DNA from: Rotaria sordida
Lineage: Eukaryota > Rotifera > Eurotatoria > Philodinida > Philodinidae
Assembly (NCBI GenBank): GCA_905250125.1
Contig: CAJNOL010000393.1
Location: 81,842 to 145,841 of the forward strand
DNA: 64,000 nt
Direction of reading: 5' to 3'
Shown one piece after another: positions 52,430 to 63,659 of this stretch; positions within the stretch are counted from its first letter, which is position 1; each line of letters begins with the position of its first letter. The notes under the pieces are model-generated. The model saw nothing but the letters and a program-made list of their open reading frames with translations. It ran no database searches and was not told the DNA's origin. A program made the position numbers and the translations under genes.

Positions 52430-55045
52430 TATTAATATAATCTCTAAATATATTGCAATGTTTGTTTTTGTTTTCAATAAATGTTTATCATGTTGTGAGC
52501 TACCATGTGTAAAAAATAATGAGTATGTATAGGTGAAATAATGTTTTTCTGTTCTAGCAAAATAAATAAGAAAATAATTAATAGTAATAGCTGTGTATGG
52601 ATTAGTAATCAAGGAGAAATAATGACTCATTGGTATGATTTATTCAAACATAACTAGCTATCTGCTTAATATTATCTGTTTGATGAAGTACATGATTGAT
52701 ATATAATATTAATCGGATATTGATATTGCCTAGAAAAATCTCTTCATAAATGAACTTTTATTTGGTTAACTAATTTTTGATGATTTTTTAAATCTTTCTT
52801 TTAAAGAAATAAAAATATTTTATTAACTATAGGCTTTTATTATGATACCTATGTAAAAAAAACTTCAGAATACAAAATGAATCTTGTTATTTTTTTTTTG
52901 AAATGATAATATCTTTAAGAAGTTAATATTGTAACTTTTTTTGATTAATACATTTTCTATATGAAATTCGTTGTTTCCTTCAAGTGACTTATTGGTATAG
53001 TTAATCGAGAACATTTATAAATAGTCATCTGTTGTAACGGGAAGAAAATTACTTGTATATTCAAACTGAAGAGTATCTAAGCAAACGATAGATTTTTAGA
53101 AAATAGAAAATGTTCAAAGCAAACTTTCAGAGTGTGGGTATGGATGTGGGTACACATTTAGAGAACACCCACATCAACACCGACAACCACACGTCACACT
53201 CACACCTGCACACCCACACCCTGTTTGTTATCAGAGCTTTCCATTGAATGGAGACCAATAATATTTAGGATAAATAGTCGAAATTTTATCTTATTAAAGT
53301 GCAATTCATTCGCAATAACTATGAAAAATAGAATAAGGTTATTCAGTTTTTATGTTGATGCAGATGAATTCATAAATAATTCTATTTTAAAAAAACAGCA
53401 ATCAATCTACTTTTTATTGTTTCACCTATTCAATTGTTAAAAAAATAATATGGATGAAACTTATCTTTGTCCTCGAATGCGTTTCAAGTTTCGTCGGAAA
53501 AAAAAATTCGTTAATTGATTTTTGCAGTTGTTTTCTTTAATTCTTTTATATAATCAACGTTATAGATATCAACTGATACTTACCATGATTGTTGCTTTTA
53601 ACTTCAAGAAAAACAATCGGTTTTTTTACTTTTCAAGGACGAAAGGCATTGCATGAGAACAATATTTCGTCATTAATAAAACTTCTTTTCTATTTTGTCG
53701 TACTAAATAATCATTACAAAAGTGAATTCAATTTGATTATTTCAACATCAGCTTTGGTAACTATGTAAATAATCATACAGAAAAAAATTGAATGTGCGTA
53801 TGAATACAAGAATATTATTAATTAAATTTTTTTTCTTCAAATCAAACAAATCGATTTATTGTTTTGAATAAAAAAAAATTGTCAATCATTACATATTTTT
53901 TTCGTTGTTAAGATGATGAAATTGCTGACGTTATCTAAATAAAAACTCCTAATACAAGGACAACGCAACACAATAAATAAATCTTTGAAGAAAAATAAAA
54001 ACTATAAAGAATGAAAAAATTATCTATGATAATATTATAAACGTATTAGAAAACTATGCATTATGAAAAAATATCGATAAGCTAGAAGATCAGACTACTC
54101 AATGACATAGAATTTCAATGCTAGTAGTATTTTTTTGCAAGATGATTATCATTATGATTTTGTCCTAAATAAAATACATTAAGTAATTTAGTACTTCTCA
54201 GAATCTTACAGGTAACTCATCTATTCATATTTAACAGATTATAGAGTTGTTATCCAACTTAATGATAATTCACTCTTATGAATATTAATATTTGTAAATC
54301 TGATAGTATTTAAGAAATCTTCTCAATTGAAAGACTCGCTTTTATAACCAAAATGATATAAAAGTCTATAAAAAGATCTTTTTTTTTTCATATAAGCAGT
54401 TTATGTCTTCAAATGTCACATCTTGACCTACTGAAAGTGCACTCACATTTATTCATGATGAATTAATTAAATAATACGCAACTATGTGTTCCTGGTGACT
54501 ATTGACAAAAAAAAAATCAAGGTCTTATTGAATATGAATCAACTATTAAATAACACAAACAATAATCATTACTGCTACGGTTTCATACAATATAGCATAC
54601 AAGTGCTTGCAAATTCTATTCACTTCTTTATTAAAAAAAATATGTTTTACTTTCACGACAAACATTGTCAAAGCAAAGAAAAAGCAACAAAAAGTCATTC
54701 TTTATATGTCCCATACACTGCAGTAATCCCGGCGAACAACAATAGTATTCAGGTACGCTTGATAATATTGCAATAAGAACTGTGTTTGCAAGTACAGAGA
54801 TTCATATCGTTGACATCTACGCAATGATAAGAATCTATAAGTTTAAAATTCTTTAACTATGTATTAGTATTTATATTGAATTTTTATTGTGAACTATTTT
54901 TTGATAGAATAACTTGTAAAGTAAATTACTTTTCAAAATTAATAGGTCTAGTTGTGTCTCATGTCTTATAATATCAAGAGAATAGAATTTAAAGAGCACA
55001 CTACTCTCTTAGTTAATAATATTACTTTCAAAAACCATTAATTCA
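52430..55045. other. Divergent intergenic region between the Rap-GAP and Thr-rich protein genes
   Basis: Should contain the promoters of both flanking genes; no specific motif was identified. Frames at 53225-53440 and 54486-54776 are isolated and unrecognised. It contains telomere-like hairpin 7. Confidence 0.45.
53130..53222. repeat. Telomere-like hairpin 7
   Basis: The left arm is AGTGTGGGTATGGATGTGGG. The right arm extends from 53166 to 53221 and ends CACCCACACCCT. The C-rich arm is about twice the length of the G-rich arm. It is the only one between the Rap-GAP gene and the Thr-rich protein gene. Confidence 0.75.
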
Positions 55046-55049
55046 TATT

Positions 55050-55347
55050 CCCAGTCAAACAAAAATTTTGAAAAACGCGTTTAAACGCACAATCGGGAAC
55101 CGCGACTGTGATCCATTCACGCTCATTAAAAAAATGCACAGAAACGCGTTTATTGGCGTTTTTTGTGACTTTCTGGACGTCAAAACGGCGAAAATTCCAG
55201 TTTTTGAGCGTTAAAACGCACTATTATTCTAGAACTTAAAAACAATACGTTTTAACGCTCAAAAACTGGAATTTTCGCCGTTTTGACGTTCAGAAAGTTA
55301 CAAAAAACGCCAATAAACGCGTTTTTCAAAATTTTTGTTTGACTGGG
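55050..55347. mobile_element. 298-bp MITE-like palindrome rich in AAACGC motifs
   Basis: The outer terminal inverted repeats begin CCCAGTCAAACAAAAATTTT and run about 33 bp to ACGCGTTT (55050-55082). Their exact complement ends at 55347. A second inner pair of about 75 bp follows (55143-55216 against 55249-55323). Between outer and inner left arms lies about 60 bp with no right-hand partner (55083-55142). It has no coding capacity, and the locally high CpG content contrasts with its surroundings. A target duplication is uncertain (2-3 bp at most). It sits 280 bp upstream of the Thr-rich protein gene. Confidence 0.85.
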
Positions 55348-55624
55348 TTCTTATTGAGCAGTCTTATTCGGATGAACAATATTCTTTTTATTAACAATTC
55401 ATCTTACTTCACAACTTATCAAAACATTAATCTCTATTTTTCATGCATGGAGAAAGTATTGCATTGCGAAAAACTTTTCTCCAACCCATACTCTACTTAT
55501 CGAGGATATTATAAATTTATGAGTTTTACTATTTAATGATTAACAATTGTTTTTCATCAAATTCTATTCTTGAAGATATTTGGTTTGGTTGATTTTAATT
55601 GATTGATGTAATTAGAAACAAACA

Positions 55625-58600
55625 ATGTACGTAGGTCTCTTGATATTATTCTGCTCATACGTTTCTATTGATGGTAAACACTTCAATGGAGGAACTATCA
55701 GATGGGCTCCTGTAGATCCATATGATAATGACAGTTCAGTTGATATTACTATAACACAGTCTTATTCATGGACATATCCATATATACAATGTACCAACAA
55801 CGTACCGATCACAACGACTGGATTTAGTGGTGCCAATACAAATCTAAGTTGTGTTGTGGACTGCTCAACCGATGGTGGATATTCTAGTTCACCAATTAAT
55901 ATTCTCACCAATTGTGTATCAGCTAGTTCATCATTGAAAATGATGACAAGCGAAGCAACGAAAACTAAAACACTTGCGGCTGAAGCACATTTTTATATAG
56001 CTTATCGAGGAAGTGCTTGGATACCATTAAACAATCCTGCTCAATCAGGTCTTGAATGGTCTATTGTAACATATATTGATCTTCGCAAACGACTGGATGG
56101 TTTCATAAATACTCCGCCTGTGGTCAAGTTTGTTTCTCCTCAATATACCTTTGTAAATAGAACAATAAAAATTAATATTCCTGTTTCGGATGCTAATGCT
56201 GGTGACGATGTACGTTGTCGATGGTCAATATTTACAAGTGGATATCGAAGACGAAAACGATCGAACGATGAAGAAAATCGCGAAAATCAATATCAAACTG
56301 ATCACAGATACAAAACACAAAATGATAATAATGAAATCATCAATGCAAGAAAAAAAAGGCAGACGTGTCAATGTAGTTCAGGCAAGTTGTGTTCCTCTAT
56401 CGACTGTCAAAGCGCCTCATGCATGGGCATAAAATGTGCAAGTACATGTTGTGATAGCGTAGCGACAAAAATATCGACTACAGATAGTACAACCGATACA
56501 ACAACAATGACTACAACTAGTGAAACCAGTACAACAACATCGACTACAGTTAGCACCTCCATAATGAGTACAACTACACTTGAAACTATAGGTACACTAA
56601 AATCGACTTCAACATATCCAATTCGTCAAGCAATTGACGAATGTGCTGATATTTGTTATCCAGATAGTGTGCCTACTGGTACAACTCTGTCCAATTGCAC
56701 GATCACATTCACAGGTAATAAAGCTGGTGTCTGGTATGCTGTTGCCATTCAGGTAAGAAGATTGTTATTCATACATTACTTGTTCTTCGATCTCCATGAT
56801 TCCATCATTTCTATTTGCTGACCAATTATGATTAATATTAGTAGATTCTAATTCTTGATCACTGAGAACAGCACTTCACTCTTGCATACATGAGTTAATT
56901 AGAAAATTCTATATATTGAACCATATCGAATTCATTCTTACTTGTCAAGAAAAACTATTTCCAACTTTTGCATCAGAAATGAACTTTCAGAGAAAAATCA
57001 ATGTTAAAAAAATGTAAAAAACTATTAGGTTGTTTATGACATTATCTATTATTTAATATATAGTATAGAATAATCATCTATTGTACTAAAGGTTGAAGAT
57101 TTTATCGATTCAACAAGTACAACACCAATGAGTTCAGTACCAGTTCAAATGCTGATTTATGTTCAACCACAACCTGCTTGTTCAGATGCACCCATAATTT
57201 TTTCTCTAAGTGGTTGTCTAGAAGTACAAGTTGGCATCTCAATCAGTTTCAACCTATCTGTAATGAATCTATGTAATCAGACTGTGGCTAAACTATCTGA
57301 TATACTTATTTCAAGTGCAATTACTGGTATGACTCGTAGTAATCTGACAAATTCATCAACAAATTCATCAGTTTCCTACGTCATATTCACTTGGACACCG
57401 CAGACAAATCAAGTTGGATCAGAACAGCTGTGTGTAATTGCATTTACAACGTAAAATTTCTCTTGTTCGACTTTTCATGCTTTTAGAATCTTCTTTTTTT
57501 ATTAATTAGTGAAAATTTAGAATCTGATCGATATTGTGTTACATTTACTGTGAAAAATTCATCTGATATTTGTGTAACAACTACAACATCCACAAGTACG
57601 ACAACGACAACATTCGTAAGTACCACAACCACAACATCTACGAGTACGACAGCGACAACATCCGTAAGTACCACAACCACAACATCTACAAGTACAACAA
57701 CAACAACATCCACAAGTACCACAACCACAATATCTACAAGTACAACAACAACAACATCAACTACTACAACTATGTAAGTAATCAGAAGTAATGTCTCTAT
57801 CAAAACAGATTTTTAAATAATGAGTACATCGTTGTCATTCTTCCTCAATTTTTATGCATCATAGTTCTACTTTAAAAACTTGTACTAAGCTTCAGTATCG
57901 TTCATAGAAACCTTCGTCAAATAATACTCGATACTCACTGTTTGTGTCTATTGACAATAGTCACAGAAAAAAAAGTATACTCTTGCCATATATGTTGTTT
58001 ACATGTATGAATTATCTGACTTTCTTCAACACAAAATATAACAATAATAGAACTAAGTTTCTGATCGTTTTTATTTTTGTAGAACTACTTCTACAACAAC
58101 AACGGAAAAGGCTTCAGGTAAGTAAAATTCGATTTTTTTCAAACTCAAGTCGTAGTAGATTGACTTGGACCAAGATTTAACTTATTTTTCCCAAACATTT
58201 TCCTACATTCTGGAATACAAGCATCAATAGGACTAGAACAGTTCTTCCAAGAAAGCTAGGCTTGTTGAGCAATCTTAAGAGACCTGAAAAAAACTCATGT
58301 AGCACTGAACTCGAAATTTTGACATTGTTTCCCATCGATCAATAGTTGATTTTGAAAAATCTCAAAATTTTCATACATATACTCATAAATTGACTCTCAT
58401 GCTCTTAGTATTAATTTTACGTAATTACTCTAAATAAACATACTTACATTTACATAGGATCATCAATAAATTGGTGGCTGATGTTGGGCCTGCCATTATT
58501 GGCTTTATTGTTAATTGCATGCTGTGTTTGCTGTTGTATTTGTAGATATTTATGGTAAGTATCATGGTTTTAATACTACTCTAGTACAGCAAAACTTATT

Positions 58601-59541
58601 TATAATATATTTTAAAACAATTTCTAATACAAGTTCTCACTAATTGAAAAATAAGAAATTTATTTAACTGTGTAAAATTCGTATCACACATTTGTTTGTC
58701 GAAGGGCCAGTATTCTATCTGTAGATGATTAGTCAGAGACCAACTATCGACATATCACGGTCGGAGTACATGATTCTCAGAAAATTACAAAAGATTTTTA
58801 AAAAGGAAACTGACTCATAGTTTGTTTTTTTCAAATAGGATTGCTGGTGCACGACGTCGTCGACGACGGAAAAAAAATAACGAAGATGTCGGTGAACAAC
58901 CTTTTGAGCCAAGATTTATAATTGATAAATCACAAGGAAAAGCTATTCCTAGAAAAACGTTTAAACCAAATATGTCAGGCAAAGATTGTCCGATTGATGA
59001 TACAGTGCACCCATATGAAGAATTGAAAAATACCTCCTCATCATACTTGCCTGTGGACTTATTGAACTCGAATTTTTCTGAAACACTAACCACTATGATA
59101 GATACGGAAGACTATAGAGTACCATCAACAGTTTCTATTAATAGAATTAAGCATCCTGATATTGAACAATTGAATAACAGTTACAAACTCAATAAAATAA
59201 AAGACGAGCATGGAAACTCAGAAAACGATCTTGAGAAATATGAAAATACTGGTCAACAAGTGCTGTCAAGTGCATCATCACATAAATCATCGAAATTCAA
59301 TCAAGTCAAAGTTATCAAAATACCACGAAATCTATCAGTTGTAAGTCGACGAACTAAGTCACTCAGTGTTCGAAGAACAAGAATCATTAATTTGAACAAA
59401 AGTCACATCGAAATGCAGCCAAGAAGAGTTTATTCAAACACTGGTTCACTTGACACGGATATCAATTTATATAAAAGCAGCAGTGTAATCGTTACAAAGC
59501 TTCCAAGAAATTCTATTAGTTTTCCATCGCGTTCTTCTTAA
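55625..59541 (+). CDS. Thr-rich type I membrane protein with two furin-like sites
   Basis: The exons are 55625-56752, 57092-57450, 57510-57773, 58083-58117, 58458-58554 and 58839-59541. All phases agree and the product is 861 residues. It has a signal peptide (MYVGLLILFCSYVSIDG), a beta-rich N-terminal region (GGTIRWAPVDP) and a basic linker with RRRKR before S and RKKR before Q. A short Cys-rich stretch (CQCSSGKLC..CC) and a Thr-rich part come next. Exon 2 contributes another Cys-containing domain and exon 3 a long Thr/Ser run. Exon 5 encodes the transmembrane helix (LPLLALLLIACCVCCCIC), and exon 6 a strongly basic stop-transfer (ARRRRRRKK) and a tail of about 230 residues. Similar N-terminal domains occur in uncharacterised surface proteins of molluscs and other invertebrates, as I recall. 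Function is unknown. AATAAA lies at 59655-59660. Confidence 0.8.
57592..57772 (+). repeat. Coding minisatellite (Thr/Ser run)
   Basis: ACAACN/AGTAC-type repeat units encode an almost pure Thr-Ser-Val tract in exon 3 of the Thr-rich membrane protein. Long antisense frames across it (Val/Asp/Val repeats) are a by-product. The tract is likely O-glycosylated stalk. Confidence 0.7.
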
Positions 59542-59544
59542 ATC

Positions 59545-60310
59545 GACATAATTATTGATCAATTGACTATTAAAATCATTTTTCATTTCTTAGCATTAAC
59601 ATTAACTAATCCAAAGCATTTATCGCTAATACTGCTTTTTCTAATTCATTGATAAATAAAACGTGTTCTCGATTATCTAATAGTTTGGATAGTAAAAGTT
59701 GAAAATGAATACCAGATGTTCATTGTACTAATCTAACATAACGCATGGAAGGATTGATTGAAGCATATTGGATAAGAAAAATCAATTCATTAAAAGTTTA
59801 TCAATTTAATAGAATAAAACAAAACAGTTGATATTATACTGAGAGGCATCAACTTAAACATCATTTTGGCAGTGATTCATTCTCACTCCTACTCCTTGAA
59901 ATCTTGTTGTATCTTTCTTTCTTTCCTCTTTGATTACTGTTATTATTATTATTGTTGCTTCTTCTCTTTTTTCTTTCTTTTTTCTCCTCCTCGAATCGTT
60001 ATATAATTATAGGTACAAGATGTTAAGGACATTTAGATATATTTAAATAAAATAAACTTAAGCTCGTCAAAATGAGCTAACAATTTGGTATCGTAACCTA
60101 TCTTCTTCTATTTACTACATCGAAGAAGAACCCACTCATTAATTAATTTATTCATTCGTAATGGAAAGAGTGATATTCAATCTCATCTTTCATGAAAAGA
60201 GAGATCAAACTGATACAAATTATTTACAAAATTTGTTTATTATAAGAAAGTATTCATCTTCAAAATAAAGTTCGAAATCGTTGTCCTTGCTTTAGATGCA
60301 TATATTTTAA
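59545..60310. other. Intergenic DNA without a recognised gene
   Basis: 3' flank of the Thr-rich protein gene, with pyrimidine-rich runs near 59920-59990. No gene seen, and this is the only gap between annotated units without a telomere-like hairpin. Confidence 0.5.
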
Positions 60311-60312
60311 CA

Positions 60313-60651
60313 ATGGCTACCGGAACAAGAAATACAGTCAAACAAAGTGATGCGAATCTTTTATCATACAAATTAATTACAAGCTCACCGACAAGAATAT
60401 GAAATAGAAAAACAAACGATTTGTCATCGATGCAAGAAATAGAAACAACTACGATGAAAACTCGACTATTTCACTCAATCCAAAAAGAAGCAATGAAGAA
60501 AATGACTGAATTTTCAGAAGAAACTAATGAATTCGATATTGATGAATGGCTGTTTGATCTAACAAATTTATTTTCATTAATGCAATTAAAAGATGAAACA
60601 AAAATTCTCGAAACAATGGGCAAATTAACAGGATCAGCATTACGATGGTGA
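60313..60651 (+). pseudogene. LTR-retrotransposon gag fragment, frameshifted and truncated
   Basis: A start-like segment from ATG 60313 (MATGTRNTVKQSDANLLSYK) shifts frame near 60390. After that, HRQEYEIEKQTICHRCKK is readable and then stops. From 60421 another frame reads FDIDEWLFDLTNLFSLMQ..DETKILETMGKLTGSALRW. That is the pattern of the gag capsid region of Ty3/gypsy-type retroelements in animals. The similarity ends exactly where telomere-like hairpin 8 begins (60649). No LTR, protease or polymerase follows, so this is a dead fragment. Confidence 0.6.
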
Positions 60652-60710
60652 GTGTAGGTGTAGATGTGGGAAAAATGTGTATGTCTATAGAAAAATCACA
60701 CCCACACCCT
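60650..60710. repeat. Telomere-like hairpin 8
   Basis: The left arm is GTGAGTGTAGGTGTAGATGT(GGG) and the right arm is TCACACCCACACCCT. It abuts the 3' end of the gag fragment. Confidence 0.75.
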
Positions 60711-60980
60711 ATATCATATTTACATGGAGGCATGCTAGTATGACGTACTGATGCGGCTTCCAAAAGAGTCATCCACCATATTTATCTGGAATTTTTTCTC
60801 GTAATCCGACTTTAAAAATTATTTTGTGTATTTAGATGCTGTAATTTCCATATCATTAGATATAAAATAGTCGATTACGTGTTTGGAATATGTTTTCAAA
60901 AATTTAGAACGCTAAGTTAAGACGACAGAAACTTAAAATACATAGGAAATTTTCAATTTTTGCCTAGGACCAAAATCATC

Positions 60981-61053
60981 TGAGGGTGAGTGTGGGTGTG
61001 GATATTAATCTTCGCAACATCAACACTCACACCCACCCACACCCACACCCTCA
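60981..61053. repeat. Telomere-like hairpin 9
   Basis: The left arm is TGAGGGTGAGTGTGGGTGTG and the right arm is CACACCCACACCCTCA. The outer 8 bases are perfectly complementary, and the loop is about 30 bp. Confidence 0.8.
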
Positions 61054-61118
61054 CTTTTTTGACCATGGTGGACCCCTCCTTCCTCCCGTGATCAAGCGTG
61101 ATTGTTTTAGATTCCTCT

Positions 61119-61232
61119 GAAGGTGTGGGTGTGGGAGTGAGTGTGTATGGGATGTGGATGTAGGTGTGATTGAAGAAGATTCACACCCACATCCACACCC
61201 ATGCCCACACCGACACTCACATCCACACCCTC
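61119..61232. repeat. Telomere-like hairpin 10
   Basis: This is the longest two-armed member. The left arm (61121-61167) is made of GTGTGGGTGTGGGAGTG-type units. The right arm (61181-61231) ends ATCCACACCCTC. Only about 13 bp separate the arms. It forms a cluster of three with hairpins 8 and 9. Confidence 0.8.
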
Positions 61233-61239
61233 TTTTCTT

Positions 61240-63655
61240 ATGTGAAGATAATTTCTGAAGTTTCTAGGAAATTTTCTTGGAAATTATCTGAAAGTTCAAA
61301 AATTTGCATGGAAATTCCTTTGTTATGTAATGGTAATTACTAAGATTTGTACGAAATTTCTGTAATTACGCATATGTATGTCTTCAAGTGGTATCGAAGA
61401 AGTTTTGGTATTTTCGGAAATTTCCTTTTGCGGAAATCTAAACATACCTCAGCGGTGAAAGCAAAAAAACTGATAGCATTATGCAAATAAAAAAGCAAAA
61501 TATACAGAAATAGTTATGATTCAGATATTTTTAAATAAGAATCTAACGAAATATTATAGCAAAAAGTAGAGTACTTTATTTTTTCTGAGATTATATGTCG
61601 TGAATTCATCGTTTTTTAAAAACGATAGGAAGCTTGATTTTTGAATTGAATTTCCAGATTTTGGAAACTCCTTTCAATTCAATTCAAATCAATTCACCTC
61701 ATGAATCGAATCGATTTGCCCAGCTGTAATACAAGAGAAAATGTTTACAGCGGATACAGCAACAAGAAATCAGTCAATTGCATGAACATATTTGTGACTT
61801 TTTTAGATCAAGATTTCGTCAGCTCGATTTCGACTATATACAACAGGAGAATATGTCGATTTCATAGAAGTACATGCCCACTCGCTCTAAAATCAATTCA
61901 TTCTCATTAACAATAACTATTCAAAATATATACCAATGTTCAGTAAAATAAATGCAATTACATAATGAGTTCAACTTATTCTGCAACCAATTTGAGCGCT
62001 AAACGGTATACTATCATAAAAGTTAACTAACTTTGAAAGGGTGTCTTCTCACATAAACATTATTTAATTTTATAGATCATTCCAACAGTTGACGTGTCAG
62101 TAACGACAACAGAATCTCATATATTTGTCATCTCAACAGCTGCATAGATCATAGTCCCCTATAAACCCACCTTGAAATCGGTACCGGTCAGGGCAGTTAC
62201 TAGTTCGATCCGGTTGAACTTTTCAAACCGCCTGCCTTTCATCGTTTTTTTTGCCAGTTTTTTACTACTTTTTAAAGTACCAAAGTTAGTATATATTTTT
62301 CGTTTTATCGATTTTCTTAATTTGAATGTTTGAGAAAAAATAAATGCAAAACCTCGAGTCAATAAATGTCTAGTCGGCATCGAAAACTCAGTTCAAAATT
62401 GTGACCTAGAGTTTCCCACTTTACAGTGAGTGGTCTCAGAACATAATGAGTGAATTGATGATGGTAAGAAAAGTTATCCACTGATTCTGAACTTAAACAC
62501 GGTGTAAACGTGAAAATATCCAATGTAAAAATTCCAAGTTTCCTTCTGAACTGCTTTTCACTGGCTGTTAAAAATTCTTAGCCGCCAGCAAGCCTCAGAC
62601 TATATTCTAATAGCCTCAATACCAAAATAAATCTTGTTTCAATGTGAAAGTTTTGTCGTATGCTAGTACCATGCAACTCTAAATGAAAACTTAGGTCTTG
62701 ATAAAAATAAATCTAAAAAAATAAAGCCTATTTGAAAACCGATCTTTGTATCTCATTTAGTCTTGCGATCCGCAATAGGAGTTGACGAATTGAAAAGTTC
62801 TTTAAGTAAGAGTACCACTTTTTTTTGATTTTTCAAGACAACAAAAACTAAAGTGGCTCTCTACTCACAAGTACGCTGAATGATGATTTCAAATAAGAAA
62901 ATATTAAATTTATCACTTTTTTTTATGAAGCAAACTGAACTAAAATAAGGCACATATATTGTTCTATATCAACTGTTGTAAGGTACCACATGATAATTTT
63001 TGAAAATAATTTTCCTTTGCTTCTGAGTGATTGGCGTGTCGGTGACATGACAGATTATATAAACAACGTTGGTTTTACAAATTTCACAAGTTATATGAAT
63101 TTTACTCACTCTGCTTGCCAAGCTATATTACTAAACCCTTTCTCGAAAGAGACACTTTGGTAATTGATATGTAAGGAGTAGCCGCTATCTCACCAGTGAA
63201 ATTCTCCAATTGAACTCCCCAGTGTTTTCAACAGTTTTTCACCAATCACATTAGAAATTTCAATCGACCGACTCGATTGGTTGAAAAGAAGCTCAACTGG
63301 TTTCAAAGTCTTCTATAAACATCTTCAGTTGATAGCTTCGGTTATTAATGACAGAAAAACCACATTCTTTTTACTTAAAAGAAAAAACTTCGAACTTCTT
63401 CATCCTTCTACAGTTGAACTCATATCAACCAGAATCTAAATCAGATATTCATATGACTCATTTTTCCAAATCTCACAAAACAATGATTATCCACATTGTC
63501 GAAAACTACCACTATATCTTCATTATAAAGCACATCACATAGAAAATTCAAAGATTTTTTATTATCATTTGCAAACAAAACAACAAGGAAACAAAAAGCA
63601 AATCACACATTCAACTAGAAATTAAAGTTCTTCATTCCGCCATCTTCGAAACACA
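61240..63655. other. Intergenic DNA without a recognised gene
   Basis: Repeated short GGAAATTTC-like motifs occur around 61250-61430. Short frames (61701-61910 plus, 62159-62380 minus) are unrecognised. A TTTATT at about 63559-63564 reads AATAAA on the minus strand and may be the polyadenylation signal of the LRR gene to the right. Confidence 0.45.
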
Positions 63656-63659
63656 AAGC

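Noticed and set aside
57483..57803. 106-codon minus frame rich in Val/Asp
   Set aside because: Antisense shadow of the Thr/Ser minisatellite in exon 3 of the Thr-rich membrane protein.
6073..61232. A true chromosome end in this window
   Set aside because: The telomere-type repeats are short, paired in inverted orientation and surrounded by unique genes on both sides, so they are interstitial.
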